Shown piece after piece: positions 47,084 to 57,320 of a stretch of 64,000 nucleotides of DNA. Under the pieces are notes generated by a model that worked only from the letters and a program-made list of their open reading frames with translations, was not told where the DNA came from and did not search any database. Numbering within the stretch: position 1 is the first letter of the stretch; each line of letters opens with the position of its first letter. Both the position numbers and the translations under genes were made by a program. The DNA is from Volutella citrinella (taxonomy: Eukaryota; Ascomycota; Sordariomycetes; Hypocreales; Nectriaceae), in NCBI GenBank assembly GCA_034401135.1, contig JAWZSP010000006.1, positions 3,472,001-3,536,000 on the forward strand, written 5' to 3'.

Positions 47084-48254
47084 ATGGTCAGTCACCGCAA
47101 ACCATCTTTTCGTCACTCGTCTTTGGACCATTCTCGCTGACAATTCCCCATTCTGTCCAGGCTGACGACTGTGACGCTGCAAGTGGTGCTGGCGCCCTCA
47201 TCCATTCGGCGCTCGTCATCGTCCAAGAAGTCTGGGACGCTCGTGCGCGGGTCTCAGAGGTTTCAGACCAGACCGACGAGTTGGCAAGGCACTTGCAGGC
47301 GACCAAGAGTTCGCTACGGGAGGCCCAATCCGCCGTAGACTGTCGGAGGGCCGTCGACTTTGAGGCGCCCATCACTGACATCTCCATCACCGGCGTCGAG
47401 CTGCGCAACCACTTTGAGGCCGTCGCGGAAGCTCGAGAAGACGGCAGCTGTGCCGAGTCAGCGTTGCCGCCCGGGGAAGAGGAGCAGATAGAGCTGAGAC
47501 ACCTGGTGCGCCGCTTTGTGAAGGCCCAACTGGAATTCGCAAATCGCCTCGAGGCTGCCCAGACGGAGCAGGCTGATTCCGCTTCCGATTCCGATTCCGA
47601 GCCTGAGCCCAATTCAGAGCCCGAAGAGTCCAGGCCAATGGGGGGCAAGTCGAGAGGCTCCAAGCAGCCGGCCCAAGACGTGGTGGTTGACCGGGCCTAT
47701 CAAACCACTGGTATGTACGGACAGCAAAATGTGTTCTCTGTATTGGTGAGGATGTATGCACTGACGAGTCCATCTCTTCTTTCTCCGCACCAGACAGAGC
47801 ACGCGGCACAGCATTCGCTCCGCAACCCAGCAGCACTTCCCTGGTGGTCTCGCACAAGCTTCTTGAAATCGGCCAGCAGATGCACGTTGGACAGAGGATG
47901 AACCCCGGCGAGAGAATGCAGCGACGTCTCGAAGCAGCGCCTGGCGGTGGCGGCGGTAGCAGCAGCAGCAGCAACGGTAGCACCCCGGCCTACACGCGCG
48001 ACTACATGTCCGACTCTGACCGCGCCCGCTCCGGCAGCAGGGGCGAGAGCGTCAAGGGCGGGCGCTACGTCCTCGAGAACGGCCTCGGCGAGAGGGCGAG
48101 GATCCACGTGGGCAACTACGGCAACGCTGGCACCGTCGAGCCCCTGCCCGCCGTTATCCACGTCAAGAACAACTCGCTAGAGCGGGACGCGAGGATGCTC
48201 GTGGGGAACGTCAACGATGCGTCGGTGGAAGCCTTTATGGCTTTCTGGAAGTGA
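47084..48254 (+). CDS. HET-s-type amyloid-motif protein, candidate cell-death effector
   Basis: Best model: exons 47084-47086 (the ATG alone), 47161-47710 and 47794-48254 (introns 74 and 83 bp), 337 residues. An unspliced start at 47020 is the alternative. Residues 2-140 look helical (ALIHSALVIVQEVWDARARV, DELARHLQATKSSLREAQ), like N-terminal domains of fungal STAND/NLR-linked proteins, but the family is not certain. A Glu/Asp/Ser-rich linker and a Gly/Ser run follow. The C-terminus carries two pseudo-repeats: R1 with GERARIHVGNYG at 282-294 and R2 with ERDARMLVGNVND at 314-326. They are 31 residues apart, with identical V, N, L, A-R, V-G-N positions. The chain ends AFMAFWK. Two AR-x-x-x-GN repeats plus a terminal Phe-Trp is the layout of the HET-s amyloid (HRAM) domain. 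A weaker third copy (QQMHVGQRMN) lies at 212-221. The N-terminal activity and partner receptor are unknown. Confidence 0.75.
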
Positions 48255-48896
48255 TGGGGCTGGGTGTCATGAGCAGGCGAGATCCTACAAAGGCTCATTA
48301 TTGCGATTGGGGCCTCGGGGGGAGACTGTCTCCCAATAGCTGGCAACTAATGGGCTGGGATGATGGCTTAAGAACTAGATGTATTGTAATTTTTACTGTC
48401 ATTGGAAGTATGCCGACATGGTCCTCTATCTGCCAGTGAGGCAGACAGACCGCATATATTCTATAAGCGAGCCAAGAATGGATTCACAGACTCCCACATT
48501 GTGAGAAGGAAGTTGTAAGAACAGAGTTATCACGAAGGACGGGCACCACCGAGATCCGATGACCCCCGCACTCCGCTTATTTTATTTCCAGAAATAACTG
48601 CATGACATAAGCCCGGCATGCGAATCACCCCGACGATAAAAGGATCGCATGTCTGGTCGGTCCATGATAGGCTGGGCGTCTTACTGAATTGCCATCTCTG
48701 GCGAAGCCGGGGTGGTCAACTGAGGGGCCCCAGTCGTCCCATTTGTAATCACCGGAGGAATTATCAGACTCACGATGGACAATATCAGATACACGATAGG
48801 TAGACAATATCAGACGCACGACGACCCATATAATTGCTTCCGTGCCCAGCTAAACTCTTCATTCTCTCTTGGTAGTAGGTTCTCAAATTGACCATC
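48255..48896. other. Intergenic region with a triple GATA repeat
   Basis: 3' flank of the amyloid-motif gene and promoter of the GFA-like gene. Apart from the GATA repeat listed separately, no gene or structure is seen. Confidence 0.45.
48762..48822. promoter_or_regulatory. Three spaced TATCAGA-x-x-CACGA elements (GATA sites)
   Basis: Three imperfect 15-bp copies start at 48762, 48783 and 48808: TATCAGA, two variable bases, CACGA, one variable base. Each contains a TGATA core on the minus strand, the binding site of fungal GATA factors such as AreA-type nitrogen or light regulators. They lie 75-135 bp before the ATG of the GFA-like gene, a sensible promoter position. Confidence 0.45.
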
Positions 48897-49474
48897 ATGA
48901 CAACAGAGCAGAGCAAGGAAGAGGGCACTTACGAGGCAGGGTGCCACTGCGGGCACATCAGCCTATCGCTGACCATCTCACCGCCGCTCCCCGAGCACCA
49001 AGTCACCCAATGCAATTGCTCCATCTGTCGCCGGGGAGGCTACCTGCTGGTTTGTGAGTACCTACTTTTCCCGGGCTTCTTGCGCCTCCCTGCTGAGACG
49101 ACCAGACCCCAACTATGAAAAAGTTACGTGGCACAACGACTCGCATCAACGGGTCGGGAGATATGTGTTCAGCACCAAGACGCGGGAACACATGTTCTGC
49201 CCCAAGTGCGGCGCAAGCATCGGCATCGATTTTCGAGAGGCGGACCCGAAGCGCTACGGAATCAGCGTAAGTTTCGACCTGGAGGGGTCTATCGCGACTT
49301 TGTAGCTTTCTCCTACACAAGGCTGACGGATAATGTCTTAATCAGGTCCGGCAGTTCAATGGAATCGACTTGGAGGCCTTGAACTACGCCAAGTTTGATG
49401 GACTGCACATGCTCGGCTCGGGTAGGGACATGTCTGGCGACGTCGAGGCCCAGGCAACCCAGGCCAATACTTAA
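48897..49474 (+). CDS. GFA/CENP-V-type zinc protein (glutathione-dependent formaldehyde-activating family)
   Basis: Three exons (48897-49053, 49106-49266, 49346-49474; introns 52 and 79 bp) encode 148 residues, the usual length. All zinc ligands of the Gfa-like fold are visible: CHCGH near residue 16, CNCSICRRGG near 41, and CPKCGAS near 90. The internal FSTKTREHMFCPKCG block and final GLHMLGSG are also typical. Named after Paracoccus S-(hydroxymethyl)glutathione synthase, most fungal members have no proven enzyme activity, so formaldehyde handling should not be assumed. All junctions restore the frame. The gene is short, with small introns, and lies behind a GATA-rich promoter. Confidence 0.9.
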
Positions 49475-50384
49475 GCCCACTCAAAAAATCAAAAGCAGGA
49501 TTCCTCATTCATCAACCCTGTGCTGGTCGTGAATGCTCACACCTCGCCTAGAAGCTTCATCGAGGCTACCGCTGGGAAGGGAGCGGATCGGCCTATCTGG
49601 CCTTGCGTGATTGACAAGCCATCTACGCAACCCTGAGCGATCGCCAACCGGGGGTGAATGCTACACACACACACACACAAAAGAACATGGGTGCCACTCC
49701 TGCCACACGTCTTTGTGGCACATGAAATGCTGAAATCCAGGAAGGCCTCGTTTTGAGGCATCCTGACGTATGTTTGCGTATGTTTGCCGTAATGGACAGT
49801 AGAAATCCAGCAATTAATTGGATGTAGCGCCCAGGCCATCCATTCTCTAGGAGCTGTCCCTTCGGGGCCCTTGGGACTCATGCCAGTCCTGGCAGCTTTG
49901 AATGCTCCTGTCCGTTTTCACGGAGAGGACGTCATTAAACGGACCTGAACCTCCAAGCTTTGCGGAGTCTTAGCTTGGCAAGCTTGGCCAGGCGTTAGAG
50001 CCCGTTTTAGCGCCCATTTAGTGGGTGGCATTTAGAGCTGCCCCCTGCGACAGCGGGCTGTCCTTCAGATGGAGGCTGGCGCAGATCGCCCCACCAGGGA
50101 AGCCACGACGGATAACGACGTCATCGACCTCGATGTCCTGATGAAACCGTCATCACATTGGTGACGCCAGCCATCTCATTACCCAGCCATGTAGGATTCC
50201 CTAAATAGATAATTCAACTAGTGTATGGTAGCTCTATTTCTATTCTTCTCCTCGTTCTTCGACACTTTCTGGGTCGCCAGCTCTATTTCCTGGGCAACGG
50301 CATCGGTCACTTACACGGGAGCTCCACGGAGCTTCAACACCTCGCAGACCTTCTCCCACTCGTCTAGCAAAAAAATCGCCCGCC
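49475..50384. other. Intergenic region
   Basis: Promoter region of the Mug190-like gene. A CT-rich leader (about 50230-50370) precedes the ATG. Contains the (AC)9 run at 49662-49679. No gene seen. Confidence 0.45.
49662..49679. repeat. (AC)9 microsatellite
   Basis: Perfect dinucleotide run in intergenic DNA. Confidence 0.85.
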
Positions 50385-53300
50385 ATGGATAACAAGGAGA
50401 CGGTCATCCCGTCTGGCCCCCAGCACTACAGCGGCCGAAACCGCGTGCCCAACATCCACGAGTTCATGCAGCAGCTCGACCGAGAGAAGGAGAGTCGCGA
50501 TGCCGCCATTGACGAGGAGCTCAAGGACAACAAGGACGTGCAGGACCACAAGGTTGAAGTTGAGCGGAAGAAGAAGGCCCACCGCACGGTCCGAGATCCC
50601 GTAACCGGAAAGGATGTCGACATCCGGGATGCTGACCTTGACTTCTCTGAAGCGGTCGACAACCCGCAGGTGAGAAGCCTTGACCTCGTGCCTACTGTGC
50701 CCCCGAGCACGATGCTAATGAGCATGCGAACAGATGTCTATTCCAAACGAAAACCTGGGCAAGCCAACAACAGTCAAGGTTACTTCACAGCAGTCTGGCG
50801 AAGAGTATCGCCATGCGCAAGACATCACGGCACCCCCCGACCCCGTGCAGAAGGGCTCGACCTCGGATGTGCCCATCCGCAGCGAAAAGACATCTGTCCT
50901 ATTCTACAAGACTCCCTCGGTCAGCTACGAGCCCATGTTTGAGATCCTGGAACAGCGAGCAAATGTCCTGTGCGCCGGCATCTTCATTGCCATCATCATC
51001 GTCGGTCGCATCTTTGGCGGGCACTTGCTGGGCGTTACCCCTCTAGCAGCGTGCGTCGCCTCGGGGGTCTACTTGTGGGCAAAGGACGTGATCCGCCAGG
51101 GGCGAGATATGGAATGGGCTAGTGAGCAGGATCGCGGCGAGACTGCCACGACAAACCTGATTCCCGAATCCGTCGAATGGATGAACACGATGCTGGGCAT
51201 TATGTGGGGCCTTATTAACCCCGAGATGTTCGCCGCCGTTGCCGACACGTAAGTCGAGATGCTAGAGATGACAATTCGAAATGAGTACTGACTGGGCGTA
51301 GGTTGGAAGATGTCATGGCGGCTTCTGTCCCTGGAATCATTGAGCATGTCCGTGTTGCCGACATCTCCCAAGGCAACAACCCTATTCGAATCCTCAACAT
51401 GAGAGCGCTACCCGACTCTCACGTGCAAGACATCAAGGATGAGCAGCACAAACAAAACGAGCAGAATACAGATCCAGAGGAGTTGGCTGCAAATGAACAG
51501 GCGGGATCCTTTTACAACCTCGAGGTATCAGTCGCCTACCACGCCAAGCCATCCGGTGCCGACATAGCCTCCAAGGCCCGCAACATGGGCATGCAGCTTG
51601 TCTTCTACCTTGGTATCAAGGGCCTCTTTGGTGTCCCGTTGCCCATCTGGGTCGAACTGATTGGCTTGGTTGCCACGGCGAGGATCCGACTTCAGCTGAC
51701 CCCTGATCCGCCCTTCCTCAAGACCATGACTATGACACTCATGGGTCTCCCCAAAGTGCAAGCGGGATGTACGCCAATGATAGAAAAGGGCGTCAACATT
51801 TTGAATCTGCCGCTCATTTCCAACTTTGTCAACTGGGCTATCGGCGCCGCGGCATCAATGTATGTTGCGCCCAAGAGCCTGACCCTCGATCTGCAAAAGA
51901 TGCTCCAGGGTGACGACATCAAGAAGGAAACTCTGGCGCTTGGCGTCATGTTTATTCGCATCCACAAAGCCACTGGATTGAGCAAGCAGGATCAGCGAGG
52001 CAGCAAGGGCGGCGGCTCCGACCCATACATAACCATTGCTTGGAGCAAGTTTGGCAAGCCTCAGTTCTGTACCCGAGTCATCCAGGATGACCTGAATCCG
52101 GTATTTGAGGAGAGCTGCGGGCTCATGGTTACCAGCGACCTGATCACGGCTGATGAGCAGCTTTCCGTGGAACTCTGGGACAGCGACCGCTCCTCTGCCG
52201 ACGACGTGGTTGGCAAGATCGAGCTCAGCATCCAAAAGCTCATCCAGCGCCCTGGGAAGATGTTCCCTCAGGTATCCAAACTGAAGGGAGTCAACGCTGA
52301 CAGCGAGATGCCCGGTGAGCTTCATTGGGAAGTCGGCTTCTTCGGAAAGACGCAGTTCCGTAAAGCGCTCCGCACTGATGGGAGGGACATTAATCTCCCC
52401 AAGGAGCTCAAGGACAAGCCTGAACTGCAGGAAGAAAAGGGCACCGTCAACACAAAGGAAGAAGATGCCGTTATCCACACTCCCCCCGACCCTCTGTGGC
52501 CTTCTGGAATCCTCAGCGTCGTTGTTCACCAGATTGTAGGCCTCGAGCTGGCAAACATCAAGGGCTCCAATGGCAAGAGGAGGGGCCGGGAGTATGAGCC
52601 CGCCAGACCTGAAGCTGGCGAAGTCAAGGAAGAGCAGAGCAAGACCCTGCCTAGTTCATATGCCTGTATCTTGGTCAACGACGACCTGGTCTACAAGACG
52701 CGAACCAAGGTGGTGTCGTCACAGCCTATCTTCAATGCCGGCACGGAGCGGTTCATTCGAGATTGGCGCTCCTGTATTGTCACCGTTGCTGTCCGGGATT
52801 CTCGAAACCGCCAGCACGACCCGCTCATCGGCGTTGTTCCGCTGCGGTTGAGCGACCTCCTTCAGACCAGCAGCGAAAGTACGAGATGGTATCCGCTAGA
52901 TGGGGGCATTGGGTTCGGTCGCATTCGAATTTCAATTCTGTTCCGCTCGGTTGAACTGAGACTGCCACCCCCACAGCTGGGCTGGGACATTGGAACGTTC
53001 GAGTTCATGTCGGACGCAATCACAACCCAGGACTATAGCCCTGGTGACAAGGTCAAGGTCCGCCTGAGGACCGGAGGTTCGTCTGCAAATATCAAGAAAC
53101 ACCTCTCAAGCCGCGAGGGCAACGGAATGAAAATCGACATCAGCAGCGAGGAGAAGATTCGTCTGCCAGTGCGCCATCGCTTCAGCTCGCCAATCTTCCT
53201 CGAGTTCTACACAGCCGGTGCCCGGCGTGCAAACGCGTATGCTACCCTTTGGCTGCTGGATCTGGTAGACGGGGAAGAAAAGGACTTTGACATTCCCGTC

Positions 53301-54119
53301 TGGACATGCAGTAATGGGTTGCGATTGTCCCAAAACTACATCACGGAGAAGAACTTCCAAGACATCCCCGACATGGACATCAAGGAGGTTGGTCGCGTGC
53401 GGTTCAGAGGCAGATTCTCAGCTGGAACGGATCCGGACCATATTCGATTCGCGAGCTCCAACGATACTTGCGAAACAATCGAAACCTGGGAGGCTTGCTA
53501 CGCCGAGGGCGTCCGCCAAAAGGAGGTCCACGCTGAGGTCCCCCCCATGATCCAGAAGCTTCATGACGAGTCCTTGACACATGGGCGCGACGTTCTAGCG
53601 CAAGCGGATGAGAAACAGAAGGCTCACTGGCTCGCCAAGGATGGTACTGACTGGAGCGGCGCCTTTGGTGAAGATCCAAGTGCCCTCATGAGCAAGCGCA
53701 AACGCGAGGCGGAAGATAGCGAGGAGTATGATGAATTTGACGAACAGGACGGAGACTCCGATGAGGATGACGGTGATGATAGCACCAACCCTGATCTCGG
53801 CATCAACGATGGTGACACGGAGCCTTCGGCTGGGTCCAACAATGCCAACGGCCGTCAATCGACGGAGAGCCACGACACCGAGGCAACCAGCGTCTCCCAG
53901 GCGAGTGCCGACAGCTCAGGCAGCAAGAACCCGCTCAAGAAGTACCGAACCTATCGCGAGAACAGCCGCGACATGCATCGAAAGCACCGTGGCCTGATGC
54001 AGTGGCGGCCGATGCGGAATGTGCAGTTTGCCAAGGACGAGGCCATGTTTGCGTTCCGAAAAGTGAAGAGCCTGGGGGCCTTGGACGGCAGGAAGCCAGA
54101 CGTGGAGACTGAAGTCTAG
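50385..54119 (+). CDS. Mug190-like ER-plasma membrane tether (SMP and C2 domains)
   Basis: Three exons (50385-50669, 50734-51248, 51302-54119; introns 64 and 53 bp) encode 1205 residues. The layout is that of the tricalbin/extended-synaptotagmin group, closest to fission-yeast Mug190. A charged cytosolic N-terminus is followed by a hydrophobic hairpin at about 172-215 (CAGIFIAIIIVGRIFGG, LAACVASGVYLWA) that anchors in the ER. An SMP lipid-transfer domain follows from about 235 to 475 (SVEWMNTMLGIMWGLINPEMF, KTMTMTLMGLPKV). A first C2 domain begins near 478 (LGVMFIRIHKATGL, SDPYITIAW, DDLNPVFEE) and a second near 668 (LSVVVHQIVGLELANIKG, DPLIGVVPLRLSDLL). The C-terminal 130 residues include a long acidic run near 1070-1095 and a basic tail. 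It should tether ER to plasma membrane and move phospholipids. Calcium dependence of the C2 loops is not resolved here. Confidence 0.92.
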
Positions 54120-54646
54120 GCTCAGTCTTCTCGATACTCACTCATTTCCTGTATTATGATTCAGATTGTGATGTATGACGGACGGGATGAAATTGGCGTT
54201 GTTTGACAGGAGAGAAATGGCGCGTCCGAGAGGTGTTTGAGCCTGGAGAAATTGTCACAGTGGCTATAGCGCGTTAATCAAGATGAAATATCCCCCCCAA
54301 GGATAAATCACAGTGAACCGACAGGGAAAATTAGATGATTGAGGCTTGTGGTGTGAATGGTTGTAGAGGCTCAAGCCGCCCTGCTCAATAGAGTAGTTAC
54401 GCTGAGCACGTGCTGTGGATCACTATAAACCACAGCAGTCCAGCTCCCACCACCAGGACTCAACACCATGATGAGCGCCACATACACAACGAATACCTGA
54501 AATCAATTACCCGCCCGCCTGGAGCATACGCAGAAGCTGGTACTATACCATCGGAGATTAGATCGCCACCGCAGAGAAGTCTCGCCCGGTGGCGAGCTTG
54601 GTGTTGACATCAGTGAGACTCGCTGGCGCCCAATGTGCACATCACA
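54120..54646. other. Intergenic region
   Basis: 3' flank of the Mug190-like gene and promoter of the AT-hook gene. An ATG at 54635 lies in frame 12 bp before the chosen start. No other feature seen. Confidence 0.45.
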
Positions 54647-55744
54647 ATGGACCCAAACAGCAGCCAGTTCGGCGCAGGCTACCCTGCGCTGAAGAGGAGT
54701 ATCATGCAGATGGATTTTGGGAGTCACTCTCCCGCTGGTCGAAGTGTAAGCTCCGAAGACCCTCTGCTGGGCCAACCGCCGGCCCCGAGCAGCAGCACAG
54801 CGCAAGCCAAGACGATATCACGACCCATCTCACAGCCCATCTCACAGCCCATCGTCACATCCCCCAAACCCAGGGTGGCCGTGGTTTTAGCCGCTGCGCC
54901 CGAGAACCCCGGCTTCGTAAAGCTAGAGAGCGTGGATAGGGCAATAATCTCGGATCTACCTCCAACTGGAAACGAGAGTGCCCCAGGCCCACCCGCAACG
55001 CCTCCAGCCATGACCGTGAGGTCCAGTCCAGGCAAATCTCCTGCAGCGACTGACCCGCTACCCGAACCATCTCTCTCGAGCCCTATGAAGAAGAGAGGCA
55101 GGCCAAAGGGATGGAAGCCTGGAATGAGCTACAGCCAGCCCGGTTCGGCAACGACAGCGACATCACGGCAGGGGCGACAGATCAAGACGCGACCACATTT
55201 GAACGGCTATCCCAAGAAGCGTGGTCGAAAGGCAAAGGCCCCGACGCCGCACCCAAAGGAAATCTACTGTCGCCTCAACACGCCATTCGTCGCGTTTCTG
55301 TGCGAGTGGCAGGGCTGCAAAGCCGAGCTTCACAACCTGCCAACCCTGCGGCAGCACGTCCGCATGGTCCACGGGCGGTCGAGGACCCTGCGCTGCCTCT
55401 GGGCCAAGTGCGCAAGCAAGGACCCGCCCGTCTCGTTTACCGACGAGGACGGCTTCGATGACCACGTGGAGGATGCGCATCTTGTCCCGCTGGCGTGGCA
55501 TGTCGGCGACGGGCCGAAGAACTCGGAAAACTGGGCGCAGCTGGGGAGGAGCAAGGAGGGCGGCGAGATACCAGACTATCTCCGGGATAAAGATGGGAAC
55601 CAGGTCACGCCGTCAATACGGGACCAGGAGGTGGAGGATCTCCAGACTTGGCGGAACAATCGGCGCAAGTTGAAGGAGCTGCTGATACGGCGGGACGAGA
55701 ATCTACAGGAGGAATCGGAGAGCATGGACAGCTCGGATCCTTGA
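54647..55744 (+). CDS. AT-hook and C2H2 zinc-finger protein
   Basis: Single exon, 365 residues from the ATG in MDPNSSQ; an in-frame ATG at 54635 would add four residues. Two AT-hook cores are visible: KKRGRPKGW at 148-156 and KKRGRKAK at 190-197, which bind the minor groove of AT-rich DNA. Two C2H2 fingers follow: Cys219, Cys224, His237 and His242 (CEWQGC, HVRMVH), then Cys250, Cys255, His273 and His278 (CLWAKC, HVEDAH). The first 140 residues are Pro/Ser-rich and contain a short SQPI/SRPI repeat. The C-terminus is charged and helical. A nuclear DNA-binding role is well supported by motif content; the targets are unknown. I recognise this domain order from other filamentous ascomycetes, where it is uncharacterised. 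Confidence 0.85.
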   Translation: MDPNSSQFGAGYPALKRSIMQMDFGSHSPAGRSVSSEDPLLGQPPAPSSSTAQAKTISRPISQPISQPIVTSPKPRVAVVLAAAPENPGFVKLESVDRAIISDLPPTGNESAPGPPATPPAMTVRSSPGKSPAATDPLPEPSLSSPMKKRGRPKGWKPGMSYSQPGSATTATSRQGRQIKTRPHLNGYPKKRGRKAKAPTPHPKEIYCRLNTPFVAFLCEWQGCKAELHNLPTLRQHVRMVHGRSRTLRCLWAKCASKDPPVSFTDEDGFDDHVEDAHLVPLAWHVGDGPKNSENWAQLGRSKEGGEIPDYLRDKDGNQVTPSIRDQEVEDLQTWRNNRRKLKELLIRRDENLQEESESMDSSDP

Positions 55745-55994
55745 AGCTTGACTCATTTTTTGGGTATCTTGAGTCCTGCTATATAACCCATAAAATTACA
55801 TTGGGCCACACAAGCCCAGTTCTAGTCAAAACCAGAGCTAAAAAGAGTGGCAGGCATTTAAAAAAGGGCATTTGGATCGAGGTTACCATCATCAGGGTTG
55901 CATTAATCGTGGGGTCAAAAGGCTAGGGGCACATAGGCTATCGTACAAAAATGATCACTCAGAATCCGCCTCAACGTCAGCACGCTGCACGCAT
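55745..55994. other. Convergent intergenic region
   Basis: 3' flanks of the AT-hook gene and the FTA2-type gene; nothing else seen. Confidence 0.5.
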
Positions 55995-56905
55995 CTACTC
56001 CCAAGTACGTGGTCTCCTCGGCCGCAAGCGCTCAATGTATTCGTCATTCGGCATTGCTCTCCTCCCCTCGATCCCCTCGTCCTCGACCATGTTGTCGAAC
56101 CTGACGAGATCCGAGTGCCTCACTCCCTCGGCGAACCTCGGCGTCATGCCGTCCATCAGCCGATGAGGCTCCGTGTAGGCCGAGCCAAAGTCCACGACCT
56201 TGCCGCCGCAGAAGTTGTCCGCTCGAATGTCGCGGTTGTAGACTTTCATCTTCTTGAGGGATATCAGGCCGCGCAGGATGCGACCCGCCGTCGCTTGCGT
56301 CACGTCTGGGTTATCTGGCGCAATGTCCTTGATGATGGCCCTCGCAAGACACCCGCCCTTGATCTTCTTCTGGACATCAATGTCAACCTCATCGAGGCCT
56401 AGATCAACCCCTTTCTCCTGTTCTAGTATCCTTTGGTCTCGCTCCCCGAGGAGGAGGAACCCATGGCAGGCCACTGTTATTGCCACGCCAGTCTTGAATC
56501 TGCCCTTTCTCTCGCTTTCGTGGATCCTGCCGTAGGCTCGACATTCGTTGAAGAATGGGTCAGTATAGTAGGCTGCTTCGACCGGAGATGGTCTTTTTCC
56601 CTTGCCGCTGTTCATCAGAGGGCCCCAGAAAAACTCCTCGCGCATTGGGTCGTAGAATCTGAACTTGATGCCGAGCCCGATCAGCTATTGGGGGCCGTTT
56701 TTCGACTCGTTGTCTGGCTGCTCACCACCTTGATCGCATACACCCGCGATTTGATTCTCGCTCGAAACACGTATCCTTGAACGTCGCCATCCGATACCTC
56801 GCGTTCCTCGTCGAGCCTCTCCAGCCATTCAATGGGCGAGGCGTGGTACTGGAATCGTTTCAGCTTGGGACCTTCGCAGGGTGGCAGCTCCTTCAGCGAT
56901 GCCAT
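55995..56905 (-). CDS. FTA2-type kinase-like protein
   Basis: Two exons (56905-56726 and 56663-55995, intron 62 bp) encode 282 residues. The junction gives YAIKV|FRFYDPM, matching the family; a nearer AG would leave a 41-bp intron and add seven residues. The protein matches the fungal family named after the Sim4 kinetochore subunit Fta2, a protein-kinase-like fold that is expanded in filamentous ascomycetes as orphan copies. Kinase positions are complete: Lys59 in YAIK, Glu100 in NECRAYGRI, the catalytic-loop NRDIRADN (Asp205, Asn210; His replaced by Asn), and Asp218 in VDFG. There is no clear Gly-rich loop, and the C-lobe is short. A kinetochore role should not be assumed from the name. It is transcribed divergently from a nuclease-like gene, 415 bp apart. 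Confidence 0.82.
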
Positions 56906-57320
56906 GTTGCTCGTGAGCGAATTGCTTTTCGACGAGAACAAGGCTGGCGCGTATCCTCTGTTTTTATCAACCGGCCCGTCCGTGTCCTGCATGCACCTCG
57001 TCCCGTTCGGAAGGCATTGCCGCCCCCAAAGATGGAATGTGGCATTAAGAGCGGGGTGTTGGCCCAACCATCTTCGTTTCCTGCAAGCCGTACAGCGTCT
57101 ATCACCAACATGCAGGATGCAAAGGGGCCGCGTGATGGTTTTCAGCTGATCCGCGCAGAGCGCATTAAATAGGCTATCTATCCATAGGTAGCACGCCCAA
57201 TCGGCCTGGCCATAGAAGATTGTTTCACAAGCATCTAAGACACCCTATCCTAGAGACTATCGTTTTTGAGGCTTGATATTATTAGTCCAATCCAATCGAT
57301 TAGACCCTCAACTCAGCAAC
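56906..57320. promoter_or_regulatory. Shared divergent promoter region
   Basis: A 415-bp spacer between the starts of the FTA2-type and nuclease-like genes, so the two are likely to share control elements. An upstream in-frame extension of the kinase-like gene (to 57067) exists but lacks family resemblance. Confidence 0.4.
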
